64,000 nt of DNA from positions 1,860,001 to 1,924,000 of the forward strand of contig NZ_OY776147.1 of assembly GCF_963675305.1 (NCBI RefSeq), written 5' to 3'. A program made the position numbers and the translations under genes. How positions within the stretch are numbered: position 1 is the stretch's first letter; the number at the start of each line of letters is the position of its first letter. Positions 17,978-27,073 of the stretch are shown here, one piece after another. The notes below the pieces were generated by a model. That model saw only the letters and a program-made list of their open reading frames with translations, had not been told where the DNA came from and made no database searches. Source of the DNA: an uncultured Hyphomonas sp. (GTDB lineage: Bacteria > Pseudomonadota > Alphaproteobacteria > Caulobacterales > Hyphomonadaceae).

Positions 17978-18625
17978 ATGCAGTCCGTGACGTCCGCACA
18001 GCCAGGAGCCATTGGTGGCAGTAAATCGAAAAGCCCGGCCAAAGTGAGCGCCCTGCCCGGCCGCTCCTCGCTGGATGGCGAACTGATGTCACGGGTTGTG
18101 ACATCAGCTGACCGCGACGCGTTCAACGCGCTTGCGGTGCACTATGCACCTCGTCTGAAGGCCTGGTTGATGCATCGCGGCGAAGGCGACTCGACGAGTG
18201 AAGATATTGTCCAGGATGTCCTCACCGCTGTCTGGCAAAAAGCAGAGAGTTTCGACAGCACCAAAGCGAGCTTTTCCACCTGGGTCTATCGCATGACCCG
18301 GAACCGCTGGATCGATCACAAGCGCAAACATGACCGGCTGCAACCAACAGCGCCGAGCGACATGATCAACCTCGTCGATGAACCAGACGACTCCCTCCAC
18401 GCTGGTCTGGAAGAGGCGGAAGCCGCTCAAGCCGTCAGAGATGCGCTTGCGACGCTGCCACCCGAACAGAAACAGATGCTCTATCTCGCCTTCTTCGAAG
18501 GCCTGTCTCACAGCGCAATCGCTGAACGGACCGGGATCGCTATCGGCACCGTGAAAAGCCGGATTCGCGCGCCGTTGAAGAAACTCAGAACCACACTTGA
18601 AGCCCATCGAAAGGATGTCCCATGA
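17978..18625 (+). CDS. rpoE: RpoE-type ECF sigma factor (ECF11 class)
   Basis: A 215-residue ECF sigma factor. Region 2 covers FNALAVHYAPRLKAWLMHRG, SEDIVQDVLTAVWQKAESFD and FSTWVYRMTRNRWIDHKRK. Region 4 covers LATLPPEQKQMLYLAFFEGL, then HSAIAERTGIAIGTVKSRI. The ATG at 17978 follows AAAGGAGG. It overlaps the chrR gene by ATGA, the standard layout of the singlet-oxygen sigma/anti-sigma pair of Rhodobacter and Caulobacter. A matching promoter precedes it. Confidence 0.92.
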   Translation: MQSVTSAQPGAIGGSKSKSPAKVSALPGRSSLDGELMSRVVTSADRDAFNALAVHYAPRLKAWLMHRGEGDSTSEDIVQDVLTAVWQKAESFDSTKASFSTWVYRMTRNRWIDHKRKHDRLQPTAPSDMINLVDEPDDSLHAGLEEAEAAQAVRDALATLPPEQKQMLYLAFFEGLSHSAIAERTGIAIGTVKSRIRAPLKKLRTTLEAHRKDVP

Positions 18626-19296
18626 GTACGGCACATTCCCTGCCGATCACAGTTGGCGACGACTGGCTGGCCATGCAGTCGGCGGGGTCCCTCTCGCCTT
18701 TCAAGCAATTGCTGCTGACCTGTCAGGCGGACATGGAGCCACGTCTGCGCCCCATCTTCGCCTCGGACGATCACGTTGCCGGCGCCCTGCTTGAGAGCGC
18801 AAAACCCGCAGCGTTGTCAGACGATTTCCTGGCTCGCCTCGACGCCCGCTTGACCGAAGGCGAACAGGCGCAGGCACAGGTATCCGAAGCGGCAGAAACC
18901 TCCATCGCGCCGGACTGGATGCCCGCCCCACTGGCCGACTATATGCGCCGCAATGGCCGTAGGCTCAGATGGCGTAATGCCGGTGTCGGCGTGCAGCAGG
19001 CGCGTCTTGGCCGCAGCCGGCGCGGTGAACGGCTTTATTTGCTCCGTGCAAAGCCGGGGCTTCCCGTTCCGCGTCACTCCCATAGCGGACAGGAATGGAC
19101 GCTGGTTCTGTCCGGTGGCTACAAGTCCGGCACACAGCAATATGTTGCCGGCGACCTGCACCAGGAAGACGAGTCCTGCATGCATGACCTGCGGATCGAT
19201 GATGACGGTCCCTGCATCTCGCTGGTCGTGGATGAAGGCAAGCTCAGGTTCGCCAATCCCCTGCTTCGCCTGTTCCAGCCCGTTGTCGGAATTTAA
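18622..19296 (+). CDS. chrR: ChrR-type cupin anti-sigma factor
   Basis: A 224-residue protein overlapping the sigma gene. The C-terminal cupin has a full metal set: His152, His154 and Glu158 in PRHSHSGQEWTLVLSG, and His188. The N-terminal anti-sigma domain keeps His5 but the usual H-x3-C-x2-C is replaced: the aligned segment LLLTCQADMEPRL gives Gln35, Glu39 and Leu42 in place of the zinc ligands. Typical ChrR binds RpoE through a zinc-stabilised N-terminal domain and releases it when singlet oxygen is sensed. How this variant holds its sigma factor is unclear. Confidence 0.85.
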   Translation: MSTAHSLPITVGDDWLAMQSAGSLSPFKQLLLTCQADMEPRLRPIFASDDHVAGALLESAKPAALSDDFLARLDARLTEGEQAQAQVSEAAETSIAPDWMPAPLADYMRRNGRRLRWRNAGVGVQQARLGRSRRGERLYLLRAKPGLPVPRHSHSGQEWTLVLSGGYKSGTQQYVAGDLHQEDESCMHDLRIDDDGPCISLVVDEGKLRFANPLLRLFQPVVGI

Positions 19297-19298
19297 CC

Positions 19299-19316
19299 GG
19301 TCGGCGCTTACCGACC
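19299..19316. terminator. Possible bidirectional terminator between chrR and dipeptidase genes
   Basis: Stem GGTCGG/CCGACC with a six-base loop lies in the 31 bases between two convergent genes. There is no clear T-run, so confidence is modest. Confidence 0.4.
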
Positions 19317-19327
19317 AGAAGGTTCCG

Positions 19328-20482
19328 TCAGGAAACGCTCTGGTTCGCTGACCAGACACGCATGAAATTACCACCAAGAAAAGCTGCCAGCTCCTGCTCG
19401 CTCATGCCTTTGCGGCGCAACAGGGCGACGAGATCTGGCAGCCGGCGGTAATCATCGAAAACCGGCTTGTAGTTGGCATCCATATCCGTGCCGAGACAGA
19501 CATGCTCTATCCCGACCATGTCGATCAGCTGGAAAATCCTGTCCGCGAAACCGGCAAGATCACTCACTTCGATACCCGCCGGCCAGGCGCCAATGATCCC
19601 GCCAGCGTCCGCCGCCGCCCTGGCCAGCTCCAGTGATATGAACCGCGGATGATAAGAATGCGCCGAGCTGATGTGCGTATGCGTAAACATGACCGGCCGG
19701 GTACTGAGCTCCAGCGCCCTGAACGCACCCGCTTCCGCCATGTGGGACAAGTCGATGACCATGCCCAGGCGGTTCATCTCGCGCACGATGGCATCGCCGT
19801 CCGATGTCAGGCCGCCATGAACCGGCGAATTGGTCATGGCATCGGCCAGATCGTTTGTCCGATAGTGAACGAGGGTCACAGACCGCACGCCATCCTCATA
19901 GGCTTCACGTACCCGCTCTACAGACCCGTCGAGGAAGTCACCGCCTTCCACCGTCCAGATCGCGCCCGGCCGCTGCGCCGGGCGTAGGTTTGACAGCTGA
20001 TCCGGGGCAAGTATTTCGGTCACCAAACCGTCTTTGGCCAGGCGCTTTAGATTCCCGATCTGTACCTTGTAGCTTTCCCAGGCTTCGCCCTCATTGAAGG
20101 GCCGCTGCGCTTCGAGGCCTTTCCCTTTTGCCAGATTGAGCACATTGAAATCAGACACCGCCGCAAAGCAGGCAGCTGCAAGGTGCCCACGCCGCATGTC
20201 ACTGATCGTGCGCCGCTCAAAGCCGGACTGCGCCTTGTAGACCTTCAGGAGCGGCGCGAGCCCCGACGCATCGCGGGCAAAGGTTCGGCCGGGATGGGCA
20301 TGACTGTCGATGGCGGGGTACTTGTCCAGCAAGGCAATCGCCGCGGCGCGCTCTTCGTCCGAGACTTCGAACCCGAGAGGCGCCGCCGCTGGCCGCTTGC
20401 GCAGCCAGTAAGCTCCATAGGCCACTCCCGTTCCAGCGACGAGACCACCGCCGATCAAGGCGCGTCGTGTCAGTTTTCCCAT
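19328..20482 (-). CDS. Peptidase M19 (membrane dipeptidase) with Tat-like signal
   Basis: A 384-residue renal-dipeptidase family enzyme expected to hydrolyse dipeptides, some members also D-amino-acid-containing ones. The N-terminus MGKLTRRALIGGGLVAGTGV looks like a Tat signal. Metal ligands of the family appear as DSHAHPG (His61, His63), MVIDLSHMAE, FTHTHISSAHSYHPRF and CLGTDMDANYKP. It is followed in the same direction by nothing else before chrR. It shares orientation with an isochorismatase-like hydrolase and a TetR gene upstream, forming a likely three-gene operon. Confidence 0.9.
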   Translation of the reverse strand: MGKLTRRALIGGGLVAGTGVAYGAYWLRKRPAAAPLGFEVSDEERAAAIALLDKYPAIDSHAHPGRTFARDASGLAPLLKVYKAQSGFERRTISDMRRGHLAAACFAAVSDFNVLNLAKGKGLEAQRPFNEGEAWESYKVQIGNLKRLAKDGLVTEILAPDQLSNLRPAQRPGAIWTVEGGDFLDGSVERVREAYEDGVRSVTLVHYRTNDLADAMTNSPVHGGLTSDGDAIVREMNRLGMVIDLSHMAEAGAFRALELSTRPVMFTHTHISSAHSYHPRFISLELARAAADAGGIIGAWPAGIEVSDLAGFADRIFQLIDMVGIEHVCLGTDMDANYKPVFDDYRRLPDLVALLRRKGMSEQELAAFLGGNFMRVWSANQSVS

Positions 20483-20509
20483 TCTACCGTCCCTCCCCAG
20501 GGCTACGCC

Positions 20510-21244
20510 TCACGCCGTTGCGCTCAACGACGCGAACTCCTCGATCGCCTCATCTGCTGTGAGGGCGAACCCATAGGACGCGAGCTTTCCGATTGTCGCT
20601 TGATAAGATTCCATCAGGTAGGTCGTGGTCGCATCACTCACTACCCGCGTGACGTATCCATAATCGAGGGCGACACGGATCGTGGTCTCCACGCATTCGT
20701 CTGTCAGGAAGCCCACCACGATCAGGTGTTCGATTCCCATATTCCGCAGCGTGGAATCGAGACTGGTGCCGGTGAAGGCGCCGCTGGCGGTTTTGGTGAT
20801 GACGATTTCGCTATTTATCGGTTTGGTCGGTTCGAGGAATTTTGCACCCGCACTTCCGGGCGGAAAATTCCAGCCGAGACGGCTGTGCAGCTGGCTTGTG
20901 TCGCGCCCGGTGTCTGACATGGACTGAATTTTCACGTGGATCGGCGGGATCCCCGCAGCCCTTGCTGCGTCCAGCACACGCGCAGCCTGGACTACTGCAG
21001 CATTAAACCGGACTTCGTAGTCACTGAGCGCGGCCCGGACAGCGTCTTCCGGCAACCCAGCCTCAACAGCATTTTTCAAATGATAGGAAGGCTCCGCCAG
21101 ATGCTGGATGTCGATCAGTAGAAGCGCGGTGTTGTCCTGCGCCATCTTCGGCGGCGCCTTGGGCGCCTTGGAGGACGCGCTCAGGATCTCGGTCAAGCCA
21201 ACCTCGCGGCTGGCAGTTTCCACAGGCTGACTGGCTGTCATCAT
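20510..21244 (-). CDS. Isochorismatase-fold cysteine hydrolase (cytosolic)
   Basis: A 244-residue cysteine hydrolase. The expected triad is visible: Asp45 in LLLIDIQHL, Lys151 in VITKTASGAF and Cys184 in VGFLTDECVETT. Relatives cleave amide or vinyl ether bonds (nicotinamidase, N-carbamoyl hydrolases, isochorismatase); the substrate here is unknown. No signal peptide is visible, unlike the second family member at 32936. It lies between the TetR and dipeptidase genes with 21 and 27 base gaps, so co-transcription is likely. Confidence 0.85.
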   Translation of the reverse strand: MMTASQPVETASREVGLTEILSASSKAPKAPPKMAQDNTALLLIDIQHLAEPSYHLKNAVEAGLPEDAVRAALSDYEVRFNAAVVQAARVLDAARAAGIPPIHVKIQSMSDTGRDTSQLHSRLGWNFPPGSAGAKFLEPTKPINSEIVITKTASGAFTGTSLDSTLRNMGIEHLIVVGFLTDECVETTIRVALDYGYVTRVVSDATTTYLMESYQATIGKLASYGFALTADEAIEEFASLSATA

Positions 21245-21265
21245 ACTTTCCTTTTCAATGGGGTT

Positions 21266-22000
21266 TTAGCGCTCGGCCTTGAACGGATCCTGGCTGGCCT
21301 CGCGTACGTGACGCTTACCCTTCGCGCTCAACAGGCCGCCAAGGTTCACCTCGAAAACCCGTGCAACGAGTTGTTCATCATCGAGTGCCTCCGGCGCTAT
21401 ATATTGCAGCTGTTCGGCCGAATAGATGTGCGCAAGGCCCAAAGCCGTCGTCTGCAAAGAGGTCTTCACCACCGCCATGTCCACTTCAAGAAACAGGCCC
21501 GCTTCCATACATTCGCGCGTCAGCGCGGTTGTCAGATCCAGCGCCTTCTTGCGCAGCGACTGATACTCCGGCGAGGCAAGCATTTCCTCCGTCTCCAAAC
21601 TCTTCATGAGACGGAAATAGCCGGGATGGGTCCGGCCGAAGAGGACGTAGGCGTGCCCGATCGCGATAAGACGGGCGAGTGGCGACGGCTTCGACAAGCT
21701 GATCGCCCTATTCCGGTAGTCTTCCTGAATGGCGTAGCCGGCGATAGCTGTTTCAACGAGCAGGCTCTGCTTGCTTTCGAAGTGACGGTAAATCGCAGGC
21801 GTCGAAGTGCCGACCAGTTTGGCGACATCCTTCAACTGGAAATCAAGTGAAGACTTCTGAGCGATCAACCTGGCGACGGATTCGATGATCGCATTGCGAA
21901 GATCGCCGTGGTGGTAACCGGCTTTCTTCACAATGCCACGTTTCGCGGCGGCTCTGACATTTGCCATGTCTTTTATGTCACTCGATGCTTCAAAAGCCAT
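21266..22000 (-). CDS. TetR/AcrR family regulator
   Basis: A 244-residue TetR protein. The helix-turn-helix spans about residues 30-75 (GYHHGDLRNAIIESVARLIA, then LKDVAKLVGTSTPAIYRHFE, SKQSLLVE), followed by a TetR C-terminal domain of the WHG type (GHAYVLFGRTHPGYFRLM). An ATG 11 codons downstream (21967) is an alternative start. It heads the isochorismatase-dipeptidase operon and is divergent from a TonB receptor gene, the usual place for a local repressor of both. Confidence 0.88.
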   Translation of the reverse strand: MAFEASSDIKDMANVRAAAKRGIVKKAGYHHGDLRNAIIESVARLIAQKSSLDFQLKDVAKLVGTSTPAIYRHFESKQSLLVETAIAGYAIQEDYRNRAISLSKPSPLARLIAIGHAYVLFGRTHPGYFRLMKSLETEEMLASPEYQSLRKKALDLTTALTRECMEAGLFLEVDMAVVKTSLQTTALGLAHIYSAEQLQYIAPEALDDEQLVARVFEVNLGGLLSAKGKRHVREASQDPFKAER

Positions 22001-22018
22001 TCTGCACCAGAACGGTGC

Positions 22019-22047
22019 GTTGACACAGCAATGTTAACTTAATTAAC
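22019..22047. promoter_or_regulatory. Overlapping palindromes between TetR and TonB receptor genes
   Basis: GTTGACA-N6-TGTTAAC (22019-22038) matches as an inverted repeat in 6 of 7 positions. It overlaps GTTAACTTAATTAAC (22033-22047), another near-palindrome. They lie 19 bases before the TetR start and about 100 before the receptor start, as expected for an autoregulated divergent operator. Confidence 0.5.
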
Positions 22048-22144
22048 TTGGCGGTCAACATCTGGGTAAGTTGCGCCTTTGCATGACGTTTCCTCCCGCT
22101 GGGGCACTTCCGGATTTCAGATAGTCAAATAAGGGAAGAAAAGA

Positions 22145-24538
22145 ATGACGTCTAAACTCCTCATGGGGGCGAGCTGCCTCATCCTGTCCGCTGCCGCCCC
22201 GTGGGCAACCGCGGTGGCACAGACCGAATCGACCGATACGCCTGTTGCCGCCCAGGGCACCAATGGCGACGAAGAAGCGAAAGTCTACGAAAGCATCGTC
22301 GTGACCGCCACGCGGCGCGCCGAGAAGCTGTCTGAAGTTCCGATTGCGATGTCCGTCTTCGGCGACGACGCCATCGACCAGACCAGCGTGCGCGAACTGT
22401 CAGAAATCTCGGAATACATCCCGAACGTCTCGATCTCCGGCCATAACGACTTCCGCTCCGTCATCACCATTCGCGGCGTCGGCTCGGCCTCCCGCAATAT
22501 CGGTTTCGACAGCCGCGTCGGCGTCTATGTCGACGGCGTCTATATGGGCCAGTCCCCGGCCGTGAACCAGGAACTGCTGGACCTTGAGCGCGTCGAAGTG
22601 CTGCGCGGGCCTCAGGGCATGCTGTTCGGCAAGAACACCGTCGCTGGCGCTATCAGCCTAGTCACCAAGAAGCCGTCCGACGAATTCTACGGCAAGGCCA
22701 GCGTCAATGTCGGCAACTACAACCTGCGCGAACTGCAAGGCATGGTGAATTTGCCAATCGCGAAGAACGTTGCCGCCAAGCTCTCGATCTCCAAGACGGA
22801 CCGCGATGGCTACATCGACAATATCACAACCGGCAATGACCTCGACACCAAAGACGTGCTGGCTTATCGCGCCCAGCTGCGCATCACGCCGACGGACAAG
22901 CTCGAGATCAACCTCGCCTATGACGGTCTGAAGACCGACAACAAGATTCTCGTTGGCGAGCCCCTCACCGACACGCTCGGCATTCAGAAGGTCACGATCG
23001 CTCCGGAACCGCGCAAAGTCGCATTTGATTTTGACCCCACCGAAGACCGCGATGTCTCCGGTGCCATGATGGACCTGACCTACAAGTTCGACAACGGCTT
23101 CACCGCCAAGTCGATCACCGGCTACCGCGATACGGAAGCGAACTACAAGAACGCAACCGACTATGCGCCAGTTTCGATGCTCTACGTCGAATATGGCGAC
23201 AAGTTCGAACAGTTGAGCCAGGAATTCCAGCTCATCTCGCCGGACGACAACGCGTTCACCTACATGGCCGGCCTCTACTATTACAATCAGAGTGCCGACA
23301 CGAACCGGGACGTGTTCCTTGGTGACGACTTTCTGACAGCCTTTATCCAGCCGGTTGTGGCCCCAAGCGTTGCGCCGCTGTTGAACCTGGATCCTAACAA
23401 CCTGACCGAAGCGCAATTGGCCTTCATCTCGTCACTCGCGGGCTTTGGCCCGGTTGGATCGAAGGTCATCAACGCCGGCACGGTCGATACCGAAAGCTTC
23501 GCAGCCTATTTCAACGGCAGCTATGACTTTGCCGACCGCTGGACCCTCGGCTTCGGCCTGCGTTACAGCGTCGAAGACAAGGATGTGAACTGGCTGCTCG
23601 ATGGCCGCAATTCCGGCGTCTTCAGAATCGGCTCGACCAATGTTGCACCGGGCGATTCGACCACGGTCCCTACGCCGCTGGTCAATGACCGGCGCGACAG
23701 CTTCCTGTCGCCGGCCGTCAGCCTCAGCTATGCCGTCACAGACCAGAGCAATCTTTATGTGAAGTATTCCTCCGGCTACAAGAGCGGCGGCTTCAACCTC
23801 GACTTCATCAATGAAGACGAACTGGCTGCCAATTCCGGTCTGGAGTTTGGCAAGGAAACTGTCGATGCTTATGAAATCGGCCTGAAGAACGAGTTCTTGA
23901 ACGGCCGGTTCACGCTGAACCTTGCCGGTTTCTACTCGGGCTATGACGACTATCAGGTGAACCAGTTCGTCGATCTCGGCGGCGGTCGCACATCGATCCG
24001 CATCACCAATGCCGCGAAAGTCATCACCCAGGGCATCGAAGCGGAGTTTAACCTTCAGGCTACTGATAACTTCTCCCTGCAAGGATCTGCCGGTTATCTC
24101 GATGCCACCTTCGATTCCTTCCCTGGCGGCGGCACAGCCGGCGGCGACGTCTCCGGCAATCAGCTGCCGGGCGCCTCGAAATGGTCGGCCTCCCTTGGCG
24201 GTCTCTATACACGCGACCTCCCATCGCTCGGCGCGACGTTCCTCACGCGTCTCGACATGACCTACAAGGATGGGTTCTACACCACGGTGGACAACCAGAA
24301 GACCACGACGCTGCCCAGCACACAGGTCGTGCCCTACGGCTATATCGACTCCGTGACGCTGCTGAACGGCCGTGTCGGCCTGCAGAGCGATAATGGACGG
24401 TATGAAGTATATCTCTGGGGCCGGAACCTTACGGACGAGGATTATCTGATCGATGATTTCCGCGACTTCCTGGGCACCATCGTCAACCACCCGAACATCG
24501 GGCGGACTTACGGCGCTGAACTGGTTGTGAACTTCTGA
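22145..24538 (+). CDS. TonB-dependent outer-membrane receptor
   Basis: A 797-residue receptor with a signal peptide (LLMGASCLILSAAAPWATAVAQ). The TonB-box-like YESIVVTATRR is followed by a plug domain (IPNVSISGHNDFRSVITIRG, then VYVDGVYMG, ERVEVLRGPQGMLFGKNTVA) and a beta-barrel ending in NIGRTYGAELVVNF with the terminal Phe. It should import a bulky solute using TonB energy. Its stop is three bases from the next start (a DUF2817 protein), so the receptor and this exopeptidase-like enzyme are co-transcribed; peptide uptake is inferred from that and from the divergent dipeptidase operon. Confidence 0.93.
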   Translation: MTSKLLMGASCLILSAAAPWATAVAQTESTDTPVAAQGTNGDEEAKVYESIVVTATRRAEKLSEVPIAMSVFGDDAIDQTSVRELSEISEYIPNVSISGHNDFRSVITIRGVGSASRNIGFDSRVGVYVDGVYMGQSPAVNQELLDLERVEVLRGPQGMLFGKNTVAGAISLVTKKPSDEFYGKASVNVGNYNLRELQGMVNLPIAKNVAAKLSISKTDRDGYIDNITTGNDLDTKDVLAYRAQLRITPTDKLEINLAYDGLKTDNKILVGEPLTDTLGIQKVTIAPEPRKVAFDFDPTEDRDVSGAMMDLTYKFDNGFTAKSITGYRDTEANYKNATDYAPVSMLYVEYGDKFEQLSQEFQLISPDDNAFTYMAGLYYYNQSADTNRDVFLGDDFLTAFIQPVVAPSVAPLLNLDPNNLTEAQLAFISSLAGFGPVGSKVINAGTVDTESFAAYFNGSYDFADRWTLGFGLRYSVEDKDVNWLLDGRNSGVFRIGSTNVAPGDSTTVPTPLVNDRRDSFLSPAVSLSYAVTDQSNLYVKYSSGYKSGGFNLDFINEDELAANSGLEFGKETVDAYEIGLKNEFLNGRFTLNLAGFYSGYDDYQVNQFVDLGGGRTSIRITNAAKVITQGIEAEFNLQATDNFSLQGSAGYLDATFDSFPGGGTAGGDVSGNQLPGASKWSASLGGLYTRDLPSLGATFLTRLDMTYKDGFYTTVDNQKTTTLPSTQVVPYGYIDSVTLLNGRVGLQSDNGRYEVYLWGRNLTDEDYLIDDFRDFLGTIVNHPNIGRTYGAELVVNF

Positions 24539-24541
24539 TCG

Positions 24542-25702
24542 ATGACTGATCCTTCTCTGCCGGGAAATGCATCGTATCCCTCCATCGGGGATGCGGTGCT
24601 TTCCCGGCGGTTTTCTGCTTCCTATTCGGAAGGCCGCCAGAAGTTTCTCACGTCATGCCGGAACAATGGCTTTGCGTTGAGCAGCCACCACCACCCTTCC
24701 CTGAAAGGGCCTTCCGGGGAAGACTTGGCAATAGACGCGGCCTGGCTCGGGCCAGAGAATGCCTCTCGCGTCGTCATTTTCAGCTGCGGAACGCACGGAC
24801 TGGAAGCCGCACCAGGTGCTGCGACCATGCTCCATTGGCTGGAGACAGGCGGGCCGAGCCGTCTTCCAGGTGATATGGCCGTTCTTCTGATTCATGCAAT
24901 CAATCCCTTTGGATGGGCGTGGGCGCACCGGATCAATGAGAATGGCATTGATCTGAACCGGAACTTTGCTAGTCGGGACAATGCGCTGCCATCAAATACA
25001 GCGTACAAGGATATTCACCACCTCCTTATGGACACCTCAATGGGTGAGGATGGCCTCAGCCGATTTGTGCAAGGGTTCCACAAACTGGCTGCGCAAAAAG
25101 GGATGAATACCGCCCTGACTGGCATAACCTCCGGGCAATATGACTTTCCGGACGGACTGAGCTTTGGCGGCGACGCGCTTAGCTGGTCTGGCGAGGTCCT
25201 CTTTCAGATCGCCCGTGACCACCTCAGACAGGCGGAAAAGACCGCCCATATCGACTGGCATACCGGCATCGGCGAATACGGGCGGGCGCACTTCATCCTT
25301 GATGAACCAAAAGCCTCGGAAAGCTATTCGGTCCTGTCCAGCTGGTGGCCGGATCACACCATCCACTGCGACGATGTCGTTGAGGGTGTGTCGATCTTTT
25401 ACAATGGCCTCTTCCTTGAGGGACTCCGGAAGGAAATCCGTTCGTTTAGCCTGGCACAGGTCGTGAATGTGACGATCGAATGGGGCACCTATGATGTCGA
25501 AAAGATGGTGCAGGCATTGGTCATGGATAACTGGCTGATGCATCGCGCCAACGGTTCGAGCCCGGCTCAGGTCGATGCCGTCCGGAGTGACCTGATCGAA
25601 CGCTTCTATCCGCGCGACCCAGCCTGGCGCAGCGGCGTGCTGAACGCCTCCGAAACTATCTATGCCCAGGCAATTGCCGGTCTGGACAATTGGAACGATT
25701 GA
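24542..25702 (+). CDS. DUF2817 protein, M14-like zinc carboxypeptidase fold
   Basis: A 386-residue protein of DUF2817, related to M14 carboxypeptidases and succinylglutamate desuccinylases. Expected zinc ligands are His85 and Glu88 in CGTHGLEAA, and a later His in IDWHTGIGEYG, whose Glu may be the catalytic base. NPFGWAWAHRINENGIDLNRNF holds the conserved Arg and Asn substrate-binding region. No signal peptide is visible, so it probably acts in the cytosol on an imported peptide or acyl-amino acid. It directly follows the receptor gene. A strong terminator comes after it. Confidence 0.85.
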   Translation: MTDPSLPGNASYPSIGDAVLSRRFSASYSEGRQKFLTSCRNNGFALSSHHHPSLKGPSGEDLAIDAAWLGPENASRVVIFSCGTHGLEAAPGAATMLHWLETGGPSRLPGDMAVLLIHAINPFGWAWAHRINENGIDLNRNFASRDNALPSNTAYKDIHHLLMDTSMGEDGLSRFVQGFHKLAAQKGMNTALTGITSGQYDFPDGLSFGGDALSWSGEVLFQIARDHLRQAEKTAHIDWHTGIGEYGRAHFILDEPKASESYSVLSSWWPDHTIHCDDVVEGVSIFYNGLFLEGLRKEIRSFSLAQVVNVTIEWGTYDVEKMVQALVMDNWLMHRANGSSPAQVDAVRSDLIERFYPRDPAWRSGVLNASETIYAQAIAGLDNWND

Positions 25703-25731
25703 ACGGTCCTGCGCAATGCAGACAAGAAAAA

Positions 25732-25759
25732 GGGCGAAGCGATCCAAATCGCTTCGCCC
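25732..25759. terminator. Bidirectional terminator
   Basis: Perfect 12-bp stem GGGCGAAGCGAT/ATCGCTTCGCCC with loop CCAA. It is flanked by AAGAAAAA on the left and TCTTCATTTT on the right, so it should stop transcripts from both convergent genes. Confidence 0.9.
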
Positions 25760-25828
25760 TCTTCATTTTCCGGACCCTCTCATTTGCAGAACAGAGCCGG
25801 AAGCCCCCGGCAACGGGGGCGCAAACCA

Positions 25829-26998
25829 CTACGCGCCGACGATGCCCGGAAGCGCCTTGCAGAAACGTTCGACATCTTCGATCTTGCCGGTGGAGACGCG
25901 GGTCCAGTCGACATAGTCCATATATTGTCCGCGAACAGAGATCTTCTGCTCAGCGAAGGCTTTCTGGACATCATTGGCTGCTTTGCCAGACTTGAAGAAA
26001 ACGAAGTTGGTTTGCGACGGCAGGTATTCCAGACCGAGCGTATCCAGGGTCGCCTTGATCATGTCACGGGCTTCGCGGACTTTCGCTTTCGAATAAGCGA
26101 GGAACTGCTCGTCATTGTAGCAGCCGATGGCGGCCGCATAGGACGTGCACGGTGACCAGGACATTGCCGTCGCCTGAATCTTCTGCGCCACTTCCGGCGA
26201 AGAGATCGTGTAGCCCATGCGGATACCGGCCATGCCGTAGATCTTCGAGAAGGTCCGCGACACGATTACGTTGTGGCCTTCCTTGATCAGCGGGATGCAG
26301 GTATTCGCATCCGGATCGTCAGCCAGTTCCATATAGGCTTCGTCGACCAGGACAGTGGTCTTCGCAGCCATCCGCTTTACGGCGGCTTTCATGTCTGCTT
26401 CTGGCGCAACGAGGCCGGTCGGGTTGTTCGGGTTGCAGAGCTGGACAAGGCCTGTGTTCTCACTGACCTTGGCCTCGATGGCTTCAAGGTCGGTGCTCAT
26501 GTCGGCTTTCAGCGGCACCCGGTCGATGGTCGCCATGCCGAGACGAGCGGCATACAGCGCTGTCGTGTCCCAGAACAGGCGCGGCGCAACAATCGGACCG
26601 TTGGGGCCATAGATCATCGCGATGGCGGACAGCGCTTCGCCCGAACCGGTGGTCAGCGCGATCTGCTCCGGCGCCACGCCATGGCGATCCGCAATCATCT
26701 GGGCCAGCTGCTTCACTGCATCCTGCGACGCATAGTACGCGCCTTTGGAGCCCGCATATTCGATCATTTTCAGGGCAGACGGCGCCGGGCCGTAGGGGTT
26801 TTCGTTCCGCGACAGGAGCGCAACGCCTTCCGGCGGTCCGAGAAGGTAGGGGTTCTCCACAGCAACTTTCTCAGGCGGGAAAGCTGCCTCAGTTGTTTCG
26901 GCGATCGCAGAGGCGCCCGATGCGCAAGCGGTTGCACCCGCCACACCGAGACCGGTCGCACCAGCCAGAAGAAAACGTCTGGAAATATCGTAAGCCAT
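25829..26998 (-). CDS. HisC-like PLP aminotransferase with Tat signal (exported)
   Basis: A 389-residue class I/II aminotransferase resembling histidinol-phosphate aminotransferase. Motifs are NPNNPTG (189-195), DEAY (219-222) and the PLP lysine in SRTFSKIYG (Lys252). The N-terminus ISRRFLLAGATGLGVAGA is a good Tat signal, which fits export of a folded, cofactor-loaded enzyme. A cysteine at residue 25 (GATACASG) could be a lipidation site. A true histidine-biosynthesis enzyme would be cytosolic, so this is more likely a periplasmic amino-acid transaminase, or a diverged enzyme; the amino acceptor there is not obvious. The gene converges with the DUF2817 gene. Confidence 0.85.
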   Translation of the reverse strand: MAYDISRRFLLAGATGLGVAGATACASGASAIAETTEAAFPPEKVAVENPYLLGPPEGVALLSRNENPYGPAPSALKMIEYAGSKGAYYASQDAVKQLAQMIADRHGVAPEQIALTTGSGEALSAIAMIYGPNGPIVAPRLFWDTTALYAARLGMATIDRVPLKADMSTDLEAIEAKVSENTGLVQLCNPNNPTGLVAPEADMKAAVKRMAAKTTVLVDEAYMELADDPDANTCIPLIKEGHNVIVSRTFSKIYGMAGIRMGYTISSPEVAQKIQATAMSWSPCTSYAAAIGCYNDEQFLAYSKAKVREARDMIKATLDTLGLEYLPSQTNFVFFKSGKAANDVQKAFAEQKISVRGQYMDYVDWTRVSTGKIEDVERFCKALPGIVGA

Positions 26999-27073
26999 AT
27001 TCTGAATTACCTGTAGCCTTTGGGTTGAAAAGAAACTGAATCCTTGAGGTTCGCTTGATTGCGATTGGGAGCA

